Of a stretch of 64,000 nucleotides of DNA, positions 42,722-51,557 are shown piece by piece. The stretch comes from Ilyobacter_A sp963668015 (GTDB taxonomy: Bacteria; Fusobacteriota; Fusobacteriia; Fusobacteriales; Fusobacteriaceae): NCBI GenBank assembly GCA_963668015.2, contig CAXXCR010000006.1:1-64000 (forward strand). Direction: 5' to 3'. Numbering within the stretch: the stretch's first letter is position 1; every line of letters starts with the position of its first letter. Under the pieces are notes generated by a model, which was not told the origin of the DNA, did no database searches, and saw nothing but the letters and a program-made list of their open reading frames with translations. Both the position numbers and the translations under genes were made by a program.

Positions 42722-43954
42722 ATGTCATTTTCCATGGTTGCACCCCATTCTAAAAGACCTATCGTTGAAGATAAAATTTTCGGAGCAAATCGTGCTGCCC
42801 AAGAAGCTGTTAAAAAACATGGTTTTGAAAATGTAATCAATTCTACAATAGGAGCATTTTTAGACGACAACGGAAAACTTATTTTAATGGAATCTGTTAT
42901 GGGAAATCTTAGAAATTTAAGCGATGCTGAAATAGCTGCATACGCCCCTATATCAGGTACAGCAGAATTCATAGAAGCTGTTAAAAAAGCAGCTTTCAGA
43001 GATAAAACACCTGCAGGTTACATAGAAGCAGTAGCAACACCTGGTGGATCAGGTGCTATCAGAAACACTATCTGGAATTATTCCGAGCTTGGAGATACTG
43101 TTATAACTTCTGACTGGTATTGGAGTGGTTATAAAACACTGGTAGAAGAAAATGGTAGAAATCTAGATACGTTTAAACTTTTTGACGAAAAAAAGAATTT
43201 TAATATAAATTCGTTTAAAGAAAAGGTAGAAGAGGTTCTTAAAATACAGGAAAGAATACTAATAATATTAAACACTCCTGCACATAACCCTACTGGATTT
43301 AGTCTTAGCTTTTCCGAGTGGCAAGATGTAATCAAGCTTATACGTGAATTTGCAAAAGATGAAACTAAAAAAATAACTCTTTTATGCGACGTGGCTTATA
43401 TAGATTTCGCCGGAAAAGATTCACGTGATTTTATGAAGCTTTTAGGAGGACTTCCTAAAAACGTTTTAAGCATAGTTGCCTTTAGTTTATCTAAAGGATA
43501 TACTCTTTACGGTATGAGATGTGGTGCTATGATCTGTATTACAGCCGACAAAGATGTTGCCGAAGAGTTTAAATATGTATGCCAATTCTCAAGTAGAGGT
43601 AGCTGGTCTAACAGTCCTAGAGCACCTATGCAAGTCCTTGCAAATATATTTTCTGATGCAGATTTACTAAAGAAAGTCGATGCCGAAAGAGAGGAATTCA
43701 GATTACTTTTAGAAAATCGTGCAAAAGCCTTTCTTGGAGAAGCTGAAAAAATCGGACTTGAAATGTGTCCATATAAATCTGGTTTCTTCATAAGCATGCC
43801 TTGTGATAATCCTGATGAAGTAGCAGAAAAACTAAAAAAAGACAATATTTTTGTGGTACCATTGAAGTTAGGTATAAGGTTTGCACCTTGTGCAGTTTCA
43901 CTTGAAAAATGTAAAATGGTTCCTGAAAAAATCTTAAAAGCTATAAATTCATAA
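42722..43954 (+). CDS. Class I/II PLP-dependent aminotransferase
   Basis: 410 residues. Fold-type I pattern: TPGGSGAIRNTIWNY (phosphate-binding turn, about residue 101), LNTPAHNPTGFSLS (about residue 184), CDVAYIDFAG (about residue 223) and the PLP lysine in AFSLSKGYTLYGMRCGAM (about residue 260). The arginine in IRFAPCAVS near the end would bind the substrate carboxylate. An aspartate or aromatic amino acid is likely as donor, but this cannot be fixed from sequence. Strong AGGAGG ribosome-binding site upstream. Monocistronic between terminators. Confidence 0.87.
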   Translation: MSFSMVAPHSKRPIVEDKIFGANRAAQEAVKKHGFENVINSTIGAFLDDNGKLILMESVMGNLRNLSDAEIAAYAPISGTAEFIEAVKKAAFRDKTPAGYIEAVATPGGSGAIRNTIWNYSELGDTVITSDWYWSGYKTLVEENGRNLDTFKLFDEKKNFNINSFKEKVEEVLKIQERILIILNTPAHNPTGFSLSFSEWQDVIKLIREFAKDETKKITLLCDVAYIDFAGKDSRDFMKLLGGLPKNVLSIVAFSLSKGYTLYGMRCGAMICITADKDVAEEFKYVCQFSSRGSWSNSPRAPMQVLANIFSDADLLKKVDAEREEFRLLLENRAKAFLGEAEKIGLEMCPYKSGFFISMPCDNPDEVAEKLKKDNIFVVPLKLGIRFAPCAVSLEKCKMVPEKILKAINS

Positions 43955-43986
43955 AAAACAGCTGGATAATTATCCAGCTGTTTTTT
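43953..43986. terminator. Bidirectional terminator
   Basis: Perfect 34-bp palindrome (arm AAAAAACAGCTGGATAA) between convergent genes. Confidence 0.88.
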
Positions 43987-44017
43987 CATTCTACTAAATT
44001 TTATCTACTGACCCACT

Positions 44018-45292
44018 CTAGAGGTATTTCTCCTTTACCATTTCCATTACCTCTTTTATATATATAGAGGAACTGAAAGTTTTATTATAATAGTTAACAC
44101 TTATATAACGCTTAATACACATAAGCTCATACAGGCTCAGTTGTATCCCCAAAAGCTCTTTGCAGTATCCCGTCCCAAGATATACACCGTCCCTGTATAC
44201 TTTGACACTACTAACATCAAAACTATTATATACAAGTTCTACATTTTCACCTATATATTTTCCAAATTCATCATTATTATATAATAAGTTTTGAAATCTA
44301 ACCCCGTAATTTTGAATTTTTCTATCACTTTTAAGCCTGCTCAGCAGCATATCCAGCATATTTTTATTAGGAATGACCCTCAACTCTTTTAAACCATTTG
44401 CCCACTTTTCCTCGGTCCTAAAATTATGAACACTTTCTATATAGTCTTTTATCTTAAAATTCAGTAGCGTATAATCTAAGTTAATTTTTTCAGTTTCAAC
44501 AATATCCTTTAAATAAATTTCATTAAGATCTATATAAAACTCCTGCATCGCTCCCTCATTGGAAGAAAAATTTATTTCGATATCAAGATCCCTTTTTATC
44601 TCTTCCAGCCTTTTTCTTTCCTGAATTCTGATATTGTTTATAACAAATTCTCTCGGCTTACCGTATATTTTAAATGAATTGAGTTCATCGTCTAAAATAG
44701 CTACTCTAAAAAGCTGCAGTACCTCATCCAAGGAAAACTGTTCAAAACTTATAAAATAACTGCAGATAGCCTTCGAATAGGTGTCGTAGACTATGTTCAA
44801 ATACGGGTTTCTCATTTCATCGGAAGTTTCATCCAGTATTTTTATATCCAAAAAAGACGATGTAAACCCAAAAACTTCATTGGATTCACTGCTTTTGAAT
44901 GAATAGTTTTCTGCATATTTTTTTACAAAGGGGTCCAATTTGTTGGCTATCCTGTAAACTGTGTCATAACTGACTTTTTTCCCGCCCATTTTTTTTATGA
45001 AGTTCACCACTTTTTCATACAGATCTTGAATCTTTATATCCGGGTTCTCTTTGTAGACCTTTTCCACATACTTTATGGTTTTTTTATCTACACTTCTATA
45101 TGTATTCTTATCTTTTCTGATGTTTTTTTTGAGCCCATTAATACCATTTTTTTTATAATAACTAACCCAACGCTTGAGGGTGCTGTACGAGATATCTTCA
45201 TCCTCACTTATTTTTTTTAAACTTTTTTCACTGTCTAAAAATGGCTTAATGATTTGGTACCTTTCTTTTTCCAGCTTCTCTTTTTTCCTCAC
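44018..45292 (-). CDS. Mu/Tn552-type transposase-like protein lacking the DDE catalytic triad
   Basis: 424 residues from a GTG with AAGAGGTG upstream. Residues 1-130 hold helix-turn-helix segments (KKISEDEDISYSTLKRWVSY; KVSYDTVYRIANKL). Residues 140-270 follow the rve integrase-core pattern, and a Mu-type C-terminal beta region (NVELVYNSFDVSSVKVYRDG) follows. The catalytic positions appear replaced: the first D region reads VFGFTSSFLDIKIL, the second FVINNIRI (N for D), and the glutamate region SSNEGAMQEFY (Q for E). The frame is otherwise intact and no terminal repeats are seen, suggesting a domesticated DNA-binding protein rather than an active element. It lies beside PTS genes. Its promoter region near 45325 contains TATACTATAAT on the minus strand. 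Confidence 0.7.
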   Translation of the reverse strand: MRKKEKLEKERYQIIKPFLDSEKSLKKISEDEDISYSTLKRWVSYYKKNGINGLKKNIRKDKNTYRSVDKKTIKYVEKVYKENPDIKIQDLYEKVVNFIKKMGGKKVSYDTVYRIANKLDPFVKKYAENYSFKSSESNEVFGFTSSFLDIKILDETSDEMRNPYLNIVYDTYSKAICSYFISFEQFSLDEVLQLFRVAILDDELNSFKIYGKPREFVINNIRIQERKRLEEIKRDLDIEINFSSNEGAMQEFYIDLNEIYLKDIVETEKINLDYTLLNFKIKDYIESVHNFRTEEKWANGLKELRVIPNKNMLDMLLSRLKSDRKIQNYGVRFQNLLYNNDEFGKYIGENVELVYNSFDVSSVKVYRDGVYLGTGYCKELLGIQLSLYELMCIKRYISVNYYNKTFSSSIYIKEVMEMVKEKYL

Positions 45293-45499
45293 GCCACACC
45301 TCTTTTCTGATCAACTCAATTATAGTATACACTTAAAATTATTTTATCCTATAAACCTTTTCTTGTCAATTCTCTAGCTTTTTGATCCTTTTGCGTTTTT
45401 TTTAAAACTTCATCTATGAAAAAACCTTGTAAAATAAAGGTAAAAATGCACACTTGATCATTTTTTACCCTTTCAAGGGTCAATTAATTACAAAAACCG

Positions 45500-45528
45500 T
45501 TGACAAAAAACAACAAAAAAGGTATCAT
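45500..45528 (+). promoter_or_regulatory. Promoter of the glucose PTS genes
   Basis: TTGACA (45500-45505), 17-bp spacer, TATCAT (45523-45528), nearly 200 bp upstream of the EIIA gene. Confidence 0.8.
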
Positions 45529-45569
45529 ATTATTGCAAAAGAAACAGCAAAAAAAATAATCGGACATAT

Positions 45570-45668
45570 TCTGTCTATACGTTGTTAGATCTAAACTGAC
45601 CATACACAGGGTTCGTTTTTTTTCAAAAAAAACGAAATTAAACGAAGGGTTTTTTTTGAGCTATTCGC
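45570..45668 (+). promoter_or_regulatory. Structured leader of the EIIA gene, possible RAT and terminator
   Basis: TACGTTGTTAGATC ... CTGACCATACAC has partial resemblance to a RAT (TTGTTA half-site). It is followed by TTCGTTTTTTTT/AAAAAAAACGAA hairpins, an alternative pairing TTCGTTT/AAACGAA, and T8. Antitermination control by a PRD regulator is suggested, not shown. Confidence 0.45.
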
Positions 45669-45724
45669 TAAAGAATCTGATTGCAGCGGTTAAAATTAAC
45701 ACATAATTTTAAGGAGGGTTTTAT

Positions 45725-46240
45725 ATGGGTTTTTTTAGTAAAATTTTAAAAAAAGGTGCGGGCGAAGAAACAAACAGCAAGGTTTTAGAGATCTATGCAC
45801 CTATAGCTGGAGAGATCATCGATCTTTCTGAAATTCCAGATGAAGCTTTTTCATCAAAACTTATAGGAGATGGAGTTGGATTAATACCAACAAACGACTG
45901 CGAATTTATATCCGCTCCCTGTGATGCAGAGGATATAAGCATCTTCGATACAAACCATGCAGTTTCTTTCGAAACTAAAGAAGAACTTGAGTTAATCGTC
46001 CACTTCGGTATCGACACTGTCAATCTGGACGGTAAGGGATTTGAGAGAGTCGGGATAAGCGAAGGGAGTGTAAAAAAAGGAGAAAATTTGGTTAAGTATG
46101 ATTTGGACTATATTAAAAATCAGGCCAAATCACACAGAACTCCAGTTATCATATCTTCTATGGAACTGGTTGAAAAAATAGAGCCTATGAGCGGTAAAGT
46201 TATGCCTGGTGACCTATTAATGAAGGTTACCTTGAAATAA
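45725..46240 (+). CDS. crr: PTS glucose-type EIIA protein
   Basis: 171 residues, the Crr/EIIA-Glc type. The active-site histidines are in FDTNHAVSFET (about residue 79) and LELIVHFGIDTVNL (about residue 98, phosphorylated); the APIAGEIIDLSEIPDEAF start and SGKVMPGDLLMKV end are typical. It accepts phosphate from HPr and passes it to the EIIB domain of the next gene. The ribosome-binding site AAGGAGGG is strong. It is co-directional with the EIICB gene 66 bp downstream. The upstream leader looks attenuated. Confidence 0.93.
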   Translation: MGFFSKILKKGAGEETNSKVLEIYAPIAGEIIDLSEIPDEAFSSKLIGDGVGLIPTNDCEFISAPCDAEDISIFDTNHAVSFETKEELELIVHFGIDTVNLDGKGFERVGISEGSVKKGENLVKYDLDYIKNQAKSHRTPVIISSMELVEKIEPMSGKVMPGDLLMKVTLK

Positions 46241-46306
46241 TAAATGTAAAGAACGGACGGTATAAAGTATTTTAATCAGTTTTTATTTTAAGGAGGTTTT
46301 TTATTA

Positions 46307-47776
46307 ATGAAAGCATTCACTCATCTTCAAAAAATCGGTAAAGCAATTATGACACCAGTTGCTCTACTTCCTGCCGCAGGACTTTTCCTGGCATTTGGTA
46401 ACAAGTTAGGAATCCCTTTAATGGAACAGGTTGGGGGAGTTATATTTGCTAATCTGCCTTTACTTTTCGCAGTTGGTACAGCAATAGGGCTTGCTGCTGG
46501 TGAAGGAGTTGCCGAACTTGCTGCAATAGTTGCGCTGCTTGTAATGAATATCACTATGGGGAATATGACAAACGCTGCAGAAATGCTGGCTCAAGGTAAT
46601 ACAGCATATGCTGAGGTTCTTGGTATTCCTACTCTTCAGACAGGTGTGTTTGGAGGAATTATCGCTGGTATAATCGGTGCTACACTTTACAACAGATACC
46701 ACAGCATAGAGCTGCCTCCATTCCTAGGGTTCTTCTCCGGTAAAAGATTTGTGCCTATCGTAACAGTTGCTGCGGCTTTCGTAGTTGGGCTTGCAATGCC
46801 TGTTGTTTGGAAACCGATACAAGCCGGATTATTCAAACTGTCTTACCTGGCAAATGGTACCAACACAAATATTTCGACATTTATATTTGGTTTAACTGAG
46901 AGAGCACTTATCCCATTTGGACTGCACCACATCTTCTACTCTCCATTCTGGTTTGAATTTGGTGAGTACATCAACCAAGCTGGTGAAGTTGTGAGAGGGG
47001 ACAACAGAATTTGGTTTGAGATGTTAAAAGACGGGGTTGCTGGATTTACAAGTGATTCTTATCAAGGTGCTGGTAAATTTATGACAGGTAAGTTCCCATT
47101 CATGATGTTCGGACTTCCAGCTGCTGCACTTGCTATGTACCACGAAGCTAAACCAGGTAAGAAAAAAGTCGCTGCAGGTATACTTTTCTCAGCTGCACTT
47201 ACATCTTTTTTAACAGGTATAACAGAGCCAATTGAATTTGTATTCTTATTTGTTGCACCGGTTCTATTCGGAATCCACTGTTTGTTCGCAGCTACTTCGT
47301 TTATGCTTATGAATATGCTAAACGTTAGAATAGGTATGACATTCTCTGGTGGGATTATAGACTATATCGTTTTCGGTGTAATGCCAAACAGAACCCAGTG
47401 GTGGCTTGTTATAGCTGTTGGACTTGTATTAGCGGTTATCTACTACTTCGGATTCAGATTCGCAATCAGAAAATGGGATCTTAAAACACCAGGAAGAGAA
47501 GAAGATTTAGAAGAGGAAGTTTCTACTCACCTGGGCAACCATGAGCTGGCTGTACTTACTATGGACGCACTTGGCGGTAAATCAAACTTAGTTTCTGTAG
47601 ACGCTTGTATTACAAGGCTTAGAGTTGAAGTAAAGAATTCTGGAGCCGTAAACGACGGGGAACTAAAAAAATTAGGAGCTGCAGGAGTATTAAAAGTTGG
47701 ATCTAACGGAGTTCAAGCAATATTCGGGTCTAAAGCACAATTTATATCAAACGACATTAAAAAATTAATAAAGTAA
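46307..47776 (+). CDS. ptsG: PTS glucose-type EIICB transporter
   Basis: 489 residues. The EIIC membrane domain (about 1-390) starts LQKIGKAIMTPVALLPAAGL and contains the conserved ALIPFGLHHIFYSPFWFEFG (about residue 206) and LTGITEPIEFVFLFVAP (about residue 308). The C-terminal EIIB domain (about 410-489) has the phosphocysteine in VSVDACITRLRVEV (about residue 430). It imports and phosphorylates glucose or a related hexose (GlcNAc remains possible), with EIIA from the preceding gene. A strong ribosome-binding site (AAGGAGG) precedes the ATG; a bidirectional terminator follows. Confidence 0.92.
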   Translation: MKAFTHLQKIGKAIMTPVALLPAAGLFLAFGNKLGIPLMEQVGGVIFANLPLLFAVGTAIGLAAGEGVAELAAIVALLVMNITMGNMTNAAEMLAQGNTAYAEVLGIPTLQTGVFGGIIAGIIGATLYNRYHSIELPPFLGFFSGKRFVPIVTVAAAFVVGLAMPVVWKPIQAGLFKLSYLANGTNTNISTFIFGLTERALIPFGLHHIFYSPFWFEFGEYINQAGEVVRGDNRIWFEMLKDGVAGFTSDSYQGAGKFMTGKFPFMMFGLPAAALAMYHEAKPGKKKVAAGILFSAALTSFLTGITEPIEFVFLFVAPVLFGIHCLFAATSFMLMNMLNVRIGMTFSGGIIDYIVFGVMPNRTQWWLVIAVGLVLAVIYYFGFRFAIRKWDLKTPGREEDLEEEVSTHLGNHELAVLTMDALGGKSNLVSVDACITRLRVEVKNSGAVNDGELKKLGAAGVLKVGSNGVQAIFGSKAQFISNDIKKLIK

Positions 47777-47778
47777 TT

Positions 47779-47811
47779 AAAAAAAGCGGGTAAACTACAC
47801 CCGCTTTTTTT
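47779..47811. terminator. Bidirectional terminator
   Basis: AAAAAAAGCGGGT / ACCCGCTTTTTTT stem with a 7-nt loop between convergent ptsG and the MATE gene. Confidence 0.88.
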
Positions 47812-47818
47812 AATTACT

Positions 47819-49183
47819 TTATACAGGAGAAAGCTTGAATTTTTGCTTTCTCTCCAATCTTTTCATCTCTCCGTTAACAAAATATATGGTTACTAAAAAC
47901 GAGATTAAATCAGCTATAGCACCAGTCAACCACACACCGTTAATGCCAAATATATTTGGTAAAATTAAAAGTAACGGTATAAACAGAAATACCTGTCTTA
48001 ACAAATTAAGCATTATCGACTTTTGAGGGTACCCAACTGATTGAAAATAACTGGCTCCTATTATCTGAACCATTGCTAGAACAATCATCGAAAGATATAT
48101 CCTTATACCATTTATGCTTGTTTCCATGAGAGCGGAATCAGATTTATTAAAAAGAGAAATAATTACTCCCGGGAAAAATTCTATAATTACAAATCCTAAA
48201 CTCGCCAAAGAAATTGCTGAGAATATAGCTATTTTAAACGCTTCTTTTACCCTATCATATCTTTTCGCACCATAATTAAAACCTATAATTGGCTGTGAAC
48301 CCTGATTTATACCGTTTACAACTATTACCATAAAAAGGTAAACGCTGTTTATAATCCCCATAGCTCCTACAGCCACGTCGCCCCCATATTTCAAAAGATT
48401 CTTATTTGCAACTACCGCAACCAAACTTGCTGACATCTGTAAAGAAAGCGGGGAAAGACCTATCCTAGATATTTCCTTTACTATTTCTTTTTCTAATTTT
48501 AGACAATTTAATTTTAACTTGAGTACACTTTTATTGCTTTTGGTAAAATGAAATATTACCATTATAGATGAAACTATATTTGAAATAACAGTGGCATATG
48601 CCGCTCCGCTGACACCCAATTTAAAATAAAATATAAAAATAGGGTCTAAAACTATATTCAATAATGCTCCCGTCAACATAGTTATCATTGCTTTTTTAGA
48701 GTTACCTTCAGCTCTTATATGATTGCTCATTCCAAGTGCTATGAAATTGAAAAACACACTAAAGTTTATTATACTCATATAATCTTTCGCATATGGCAGA
48801 GTGTTTTCGCTGGCTCCAAATAAAATCAAAAGCTTATTTAAATAAAGGGTAAAAATGATCGTCATTGATATGCCTATGATCGCAAACATTAAAAAGATAT
48901 TTCCCAATACACGATTAGCTTCTTCCTTTTGGTTCTGTCCAAGATTCATTGATATAAGCGGAGCTCCACCCTGTCCTACAAACATACCAAAAGCTATGAA
49001 TATTGTAAAAATCGGAAAGGTTACACTTACACCTGCTATGGCATAAGTTCCCAAGCTTCCTATAAAAATCCTGTCAACGATATTGTAAAGTGCAAACACA
49101 AGGCTGCTTATGATTGCCGGAACTGAAAATTCGAAAATAAGTTTTGAAATTTTCCCATTTAAAAGTTTACTGTTTTTCTCCAT
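47819..49183 (-). CDS. MATE-family multidrug/Na+ efflux transporter
   Basis: 454 residues with 12 membrane segments in two related halves. The start (KISKLIFEFSVPAIISSLVFALYNIVDRIFIG) is the classic MATE opening, with VGQGGAPLISMNLGQ (about residue 73) and the second-half counterpart NGINQGSQPIIGFNYGA (about residue 283). MATE proteins export cationic drugs or metabolites driven by Na+ or H+; the substrate here is unknown. Ribosome-binding site AAGGAG precedes the ATG. It is monocistronic and divergent from the TPP-riboswitch operon. Confidence 0.92.
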   Translation of the reverse strand: MEKNSKLLNGKISKLIFEFSVPAIISSLVFALYNIVDRIFIGSLGTYAIAGVSVTFPIFTIFIAFGMFVGQGGAPLISMNLGQNQKEEANRVLGNIFLMFAIIGISMTIIFTLYLNKLLILFGASENTLPYAKDYMSIINFSVFFNFIALGMSNHIRAEGNSKKAMITMLTGALLNIVLDPIFIFYFKLGVSGAAYATVISNIVSSIMVIFHFTKSNKSVLKLKLNCLKLEKEIVKEISRIGLSPLSLQMSASLVAVVANKNLLKYGGDVAVGAMGIINSVYLFMVIVVNGINQGSQPIIGFNYGAKRYDRVKEAFKIAIFSAISLASLGFVIIEFFPGVIISLFNKSDSALMETSINGIRIYLSMIVLAMVQIIGASYFQSVGYPQKSIMLNLLRQVFLFIPLLLILPNIFGINGVWLTGAIADLISFLVTIYFVNGEMKRLERKQKFKLSPV

Positions 49184-49330
49184 AATACCTTCTCCTTTTT
49201 TTAAGTTAACATATAAACTATAATAGCATAATCTAGTTGTTCCGACAACTATTTTTTATGCTTATTCTTTCAAATAAGTACATAAAGCAGGTGGATACTT
49301 ATGTAATTTAACTTTAAAAAAACACGAATA

Positions 49331-49341
49331 TATGATATACT
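49331..49341 (+). promoter_or_regulatory. Extended -10 promoter of the thiamine operon
   Basis: TATGATATACT: TATACT at 49336-49341 preceded by TGA, an extended -10, about 14 bp before the riboswitch. The -35 is weak. Confidence 0.55.
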
Positions 49342-49354
49342 TTCTATAAAAAAC

Positions 49355-49438
49355 AGATGGGAGCTGGAATTATCGGCTGAGAGGAAGCAAGAGCTTCGAC
49401 CATTAAACCTGATCTGGGTAATGCCAGCGTAGGAATTA
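49355..49438 (+). promoter_or_regulatory. TPP (THI) riboswitch
   Basis: Contains the conserved GGCTGAGAGGAAGC, AGCTTCGACCATT, AACCTGATCTGGGTAATGCC and AGCGTAGGAA segments in order. It controls the downstream pyrimidine/thiamine uptake genes. Confidence 0.96.
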
Positions 49439-49442
49439 AGGG

Positions 49443-49471
49443 CTGTCGCATTTGTTGTGGACAGTTTTTTT
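49443..49471 (+). terminator. TPP-riboswitch-controlled terminator
   Basis: CTGTC/GACAG stem followed by T7, directly after the aptamer. Confidence 0.65.
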
Positions 49472-49491
49472 ATTTACAAGGGGGAATAAAA

Positions 49492-49785
49492 TTGGAAAAA
49501 ATTAATTTAAGTTTACAGATAATTCCTATGATCGAGGATGAAGCCAAGCTGTATTCAACTATAGACTTGGTCATTAAAAGAATTAAAGAAAGCGGCTACA
49601 AGTACGAAGTCGGGCCTATGGAAACAACCATTGAAGGTGACATGGACGGTCTGCTTCAAATAGTAAAGGATGCCCAAAAAATCTGTGTAGAAGAGGGGGC
49701 AACCCGTATTGCAAGTGTCATAAAGATTGACTACAAAAAAGATGGGATAGGTATGGATGAGAAAATCAATAAGCATAGGAGATAG
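49492..49785 (+). CDS. Thiamine/HMP-binding protein, MTH1187/YkoF type
   Basis: 97 residues beginning with TTG (AAGGGGG properly upstream). One MTH1187/YkoF domain: INLSLQIIPM, then KESGYKYEVGPMETTIEGDM and GATRIASVIKIDYKK. This family binds thiamine or its hydroxymethylpyrimidine (HMP) moiety in the cytosol. As first gene of the TPP-regulated operon it may bind the imported pyrimidine or buffer it. The end overlaps the start of the permease gene by 29 bp, indicating coupling. Confidence 0.82.
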   Translation: MEKINLSLQIIPMIEDEAKLYSTIDLVIKRIKESGYKYEVGPMETTIEGDMDGLLQIVKDAQKICVEEGATRIASVIKIDYKKDGIGMDEKINKHRR

Positions 49786-50515
49786 GAGTTTACAAATAGG
49801 ATTTATTGCATTTTTAGCCATATTATGGGAACTCATAAGTTTAAAGTTTAATATCCCAAACTACGTACTCCCAGCACCATCTAAAATTTTAAGTGCACTT
49901 TTTACAAAACGAGAGCTTTTGTGGAAACATACACAGACTACTTTTTTCGAAGCTATCTTGGGATTTTTAATAGCTATCAGTCTAGCTATTGTTCTTGGAC
50001 AGCTTATGAACTGTTTTAAGAAATTAAGAGTAATACTCTACCCTGTTTTATTGATTTCGCAAACCGTACCACTTATAGCCATTGCACCTCTTATACTTAT
50101 ATGGTTCGGATTCGGAGTGATGCCAAAAATAATCATTGTGGTTGTCATATGTTTTTTCCCTATACTGATCAGTTTTTTGGACGGAATGGATCAGGTAGAT
50201 GAAAATATGGTTCACCTAATGAAAACTATGGGGGCCGATAACCTTCAAATCTTTTTCAAACTAAAAGTCCCGGCAAGTCTTCCATCATTTTTTGCAGGGC
50301 TAAAAATATCCGCTACTTACAGTATAATGGGGGCTGTTATAGGAGAATGGCTTGGCGCTAAAAACGGTCTGGGTATATTTATGACGAGAGCTATCAGTTC
50401 TTTTAAAACTGATGAACTCTTTGCAGACATCTTTATAGTGGTAGCCTTAAGTTTTTTTATGTTTAAAATTGTCCAAGTGTTTGAAGGACTGTTAATGCCA
50501 TACAATAAAAATTAA
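49757..50515 (+). CDS. ABC transporter permease for thiamine precursor (ThiX-like)
   Basis: 252 residues with about six membrane segments and the SsuC/TauC-type permease signature. KLKVPASLPSFFAGLKISATYS (about residue 170) is the EAA loop contacting the ATPase; VIGEWLGAKNGLG follows. The start ATG lies inside the preceding gene. With the substrate-binding lipoprotein and ATPase downstream it forms a ThiXYZ-like importer for pyrimidine precursors of thiamine (HMP or its formylamino derivative). The riboswitch supports this assignment. Confidence 0.88.
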   Translation: MRKSISIGDRSLQIGFIAFLAILWELISLKFNIPNYVLPAPSKILSALFTKRELLWKHTQTTFFEAILGFLIAISLAIVLGQLMNCFKKLRVILYPVLLISQTVPLIAIAPLILIWFGFGVMPKIIIVVVICFFPILISFLDGMDQVDENMVHLMKTMGADNLQIFFKLKVPASLPSFFAGLKISATYSIMGAVIGEWLGAKNGLGIFMTRAISSFKTDELFADIFIVVALSFFMFKIVQVFEGLLMPYNKN

Positions 50516-50531
50516 AAAACGGAGGAAAAAA

Positions 50532-51494
50532 ATGAAGAAAGCTTTGGTTTTATTTATTACAATATTTCTATTAGCCGGATGTGGACCCAAAAAACAGGAT
50601 CTAGAAAAAGTTATAGTGACGCTTGACTGGACTCCTAACACAAACCACACTGGACTTTATGTGGCTAAAGATAATGGATTTTACAAGGATTTAGGTTTGG
50701 ATGTAGAAATAATCCAACCTTCCAGCGGTACTTCTGAACAACTTGTAGCTACTGACAAAGCCCAGTTTGGTGTAAGTTACCAAGAATCTGTAACTTTTGC
50801 TCGTCTTGAAAATGTACCTGTTGTTTCCATAGCATCAGTAATCCAGCACAATACATCCGGATTTGCGGCTCTAAGCACAAAAGGCATCAAGGACCCTAGT
50901 GATTTTGAGGGTAAAAAATACGGCGGCTGGGGATCTCCTATAGAAAAAGCCACTTTCAAGGCCCTTATGGATTCTGTAGGTGCTGATGTAGAGAAAGTTG
51001 ATATATTGAGCAGCGGGGCAACTGACTTCTTCGCGTCAAGTGAAAAGGACATAGATTTTGCATGGATATTTGCTGGTTGGACAGGTGTAGAAGCAAAGTT
51101 AAATGGCATCGACATAGACTATATCAGTCTTAAAGATTTTGCGCCTGAACTAGACTACTACACTCCGATTATAATAACAAGCGAAAAAAATATATCTGAG
51201 AATAAAGAGCTTGTAGAGAAATTTATGAAAGCCACTAAACAAGGATATGAGTTTGCAATTAAAAATCCTGAAGAAAGTGCTAAAGTTTTGCTTGATAATG
51301 CACCTGAGCTAAATGCCGAACTTGTACTTGAGAGTCAAAAATTCCTTGCAGACAAATATCAATCTGACGCAGATTTGTGGGGACTACAGAAAAAATCTGT
51401 TTGGGACCTGTATACTGCATGGCTTTATAAAAATGGATTAATTGAAAAAGAGATCGATACTGAAAAAGCATTTACAAATGATTTTATAAAATAA
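50532..51494 (+). CDS. ABC substrate-binding lipoprotein, NMT1/THI5-like (ThiY-like)
   Basis: 320 residues with a lipoprotein signal (LFITIFLLAGCG, cysteine at residue 18). The NMT1/THI5 fold is evident: VTLDWTPNTNHTGLYVAKDN at the start of the mature part, then DVEIIQPSSGTSEQLVA, FGVSYQESVTFA and GGWGSPIEKATFKAL. The TPNTNHTG segment is typical of proteins binding N-formyl-4-amino-5-aminomethyl-2-methylpyrimidine. It is anchored outside the inner membrane and feeds the permease upstream. Ribosome-binding site GGAGG. A hairpin terminator follows, probably reducing expression of the ATPase relative to the binding protein. Confidence 0.9.
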   Translation: MKKALVLFITIFLLAGCGPKKQDLEKVIVTLDWTPNTNHTGLYVAKDNGFYKDLGLDVEIIQPSSGTSEQLVATDKAQFGVSYQESVTFARLENVPVVSIASVIQHNTSGFAALSTKGIKDPSDFEGKKYGGWGSPIEKATFKALMDSVGADVEKVDILSSGATDFFASSEKDIDFAWIFAGWTGVEAKLNGIDIDYISLKDFAPELDYYTPIIITSEKNISENKELVEKFMKATKQGYEFAIKNPEESAKVLLDNAPELNAELVLESQKFLADKYQSDADLWGLQKKSVWDLYTAWLYKNGLIEKEIDTEKAFTNDFIK

Positions 51495-51505
51495 TATATA
51501 CAACG

Positions 51506-51537
51506 GAATATCATAGCATAGCTATGATATTCTTTTT
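51506..51537 (+). terminator. Internal terminator/attenuator of the thiamine operon
   Basis: GAATATCATAG-CATAG-CTATGATATTC followed by T5, between the binding-protein and ATPase genes. Confidence 0.75.
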
Positions 51538-51557
51538 ATGAAAAGAGGTTGTAAATT

